Below are positions 51,347-52,127 of a stretch of DNA of 52,127 bases, one piece after another; the stretch's first letter is position 1, and each line of letters opens with the position of its first letter. The notes under the pieces are model-generated. The model made no database searches. It was given only the letters and a program-made list of their open reading frames with translations, and was not told the DNA's origin. A program made the position numbers and the translations under genes. This DNA comes from Desulfurivibrionaceae bacterium (GTDB lineage Bacteria; Desulfobacterota; Desulfobulbia; Desulfobulbales; UBA5123), in contig JAQYVW010000016.1 in assembly GCA_030145325.1 (NCBI GenBank), forward strand, positions 1 through 52,127, in the 5' to 3' direction.

Positions 51347-52102
51347 CTAACCCCTCTTTCCCAACATCCGCAGCAACCCATCCAGGGTGGTGTAAGGATG
51401 CGGCGGGCAGCCGGGGATAAAGAGGTCCACTGGTAAGAGGTTGGTGATGCCGTTGTGGACTTCGGCTTCGTCGCGGTACGGGCCGCCGCCGATGGCGCAG
51501 GCTCCGGCGGCAATAACCAGCTTGGGGGCAGGCATTGCTTCGTAGGTGGATAGGAGGGCGGCGTGCATGTTTTCGGTGACCGGGCCGGTGATAATGAGGC
51601 CGTCGGCGTGGCGGGGTGAGGCGACGAACTGGATACCGAATTGGCCGAGATCATAGACCAGGGTGCCAAGGACGTTGAGATCTGCCTCGCAACCGTTGCA
51701 GCCTCCGGCTGAGACTTGGCGAAGTTTGAGCGAGCGGCCAAAGAGCGAGAGCATCTTCTTGTTCAAGGTCTTGGCCAGTCGTGGCCCTTCCTGGGCCATG
51801 AGCAGATCCTCGCGGCTGGAGGCGGCTAGCCGGTAATCGTTGCTGAAGGTTACTGCTCCGTATGGGCAGACTTTGCAATCGGCGCAGAACAGACAGCGAC
51901 CCAGGTCGATATTTGGCCCTTTTTCGGTGCGGATCATGGCCCCGTGGGGGCAATTCTTCACGCAATCATCGCATTGGGCCACACATTTACCAGCATTGAG
52001 CAGCGGCACGCCCCGGAACCGTTCCGGCATTTTGGGTTCCTGGCGCGGGAAACCACTGGTGCGGTAACCCTGCCGCAGTCGTTCGCGAATTATGGAAAAC
52101 AT
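51347..52102 (-). CDS. Ferredoxin-NuoB fusion subunit of a group 4 hydrogenase or related complex
   Basis: The 251-residue protein joins two domains. An 8Fe-8S ferredoxin part (about 35-90) has two four-cysteine motifs, Cys40/44/47/51 and Cys70/73/76/79. A NuoB/HycG-like small subunit follows with the 4Fe-4S ligands Cys135 and Cys138 (GGCNGCE), Cys202 and Cys232 (PGCPP). The usual order of one cluster type per protein is thus merged. GGAG lies nine bases before the ATG at 52102. The large subunit that would show whether nickel is bound is beyond the window, so hydrogenase versus hydrogenase-related (Ehr-like) cannot be decided. Confidence 0.9.
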   Translation of the reverse strand: MFSIIRERLRQGYRTSGFPRQEPKMPERFRGVPLLNAGKCVAQCDDCVKNCPHGAMIRTEKGPNIDLGRCLFCADCKVCPYGAVTFSNDYRLAASSREDLLMAQEGPRLAKTLNKKMLSLFGRSLKLRQVSAGGCNGCEADLNVLGTLVYDLGQFGIQFVASPRHADGLIITGPVTENMHAALLSTYEAMPAPKLVIAAGACAIGGGPYRDEAEVHNGITNLLPVDLFIPGCPPHPYTTLDGLLRMLGKRG

Positions 52103-52127
52103 GATCTTTCACTCCTGGGTTATACAA

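Noticed and set aside
1-52127. CRISPR arrays, complete insertion sequences or rRNA genes
   Set aside because: No regularly spaced repeats, no intact transposase frames with terminal inverted repeats, and no rRNA-like sequence were seen.

Overview
The window looks like a chromosomal segment of a Gram-negative, probably anaerobic bacterium of the Desulfobacterota (Desulfobulbales-like). This is an inference from gene content: a fused DHH/CBS/poly(A)-polymerase tRNA nucleotidyltransferase, a short RdgC-like protein with a small partner gene, three large hybrid histidine kinases, a GlcD-type FAD oxidase, and part of an energy-converting hydrogenase / complex-I-like locus. No rRNA genes or CRISPR arrays are present, and no species can be named.

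Layout. 1-3.5 kb is core: an SGNH hydrolase overlapping a GspE/PilB-type ATPase, then smpB and the tmRNA gene ssrA, whose mature 5' end starts on the base after the smpB stop codon. About 3.45-17.0 kb is an accessory region inserted at the 3' end of ssrA. It holds a 31-codon stub of a tyrosine integrase, a degenerate second copy of the ssrA 3' end near 16.0 kb, and two diverged ~215-bp direct repeats, each with a class II tRNA-like sequence and a hairpin. Its cargo is a contiguous defence block on one strand: hsdR, hsdM, a RhuM-family gene, hsdS, an AAA/ABC-type ATPase overlapping an HNH nuclease (Septu-like pair), and a GIY-YIG/DUF4357 protein.

17-26.2 kb is core on the minus strand: hybrid kinase, site-2 protease, tRNA nucleotidyltransferase fusion, XerD-like recombinase, ribosomal protein S21 (with a strong predicted promoter) and an FAD-linked oxidase. 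26.5-30.6 kb is a tight plus-strand trio: an SPFH membrane protein, a PotD-like lipoprotein and a cyclic-peptide-type ABC exporter. A type II thioesterase sits opposite. 32-33.3 kb has a DUF697 protein, a small membrane protein, a large symmetric terminator, and a tRNA-Lys/tRNA-Glu operon with recognisable promoter and terminator. 33.6-39.8 kb is housekeeping: rdgC-like, a partner gene, gatB, radC, hemW and radA. Two adjacent tRNA-Ser genes follow, then an AT-rich SDR-like gene that appears to lack the SDR catalytic residues. 41.1-41.8 kb is a hairpin-rich gap. 41.8-48.2 kb holds two more hybrid kinases around a PstS-like periplasmic binding protein. 48.5-52.1 kb, on the minus strand, has an iron-sulfur flavoprotein-like gene, a HyfB/NuoL-like proton-pumping subunit and a ferredoxin-NuoB fusion; the hydrogenase-like operon starts beyond the window end.

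How the parts work together. ssrA acts both as the ribosome-rescue RNA and as an island landing site. The defence block appears to be one co-oriented unit (stop/start overlaps at hsdM/rhuM and ATPase/HNH). The regions most deserving a second look are the composite defence island with its decayed ends, the SPFH/lipoprotein/ABC-exporter trio, and the hairpin-rich gap before the second kinase.
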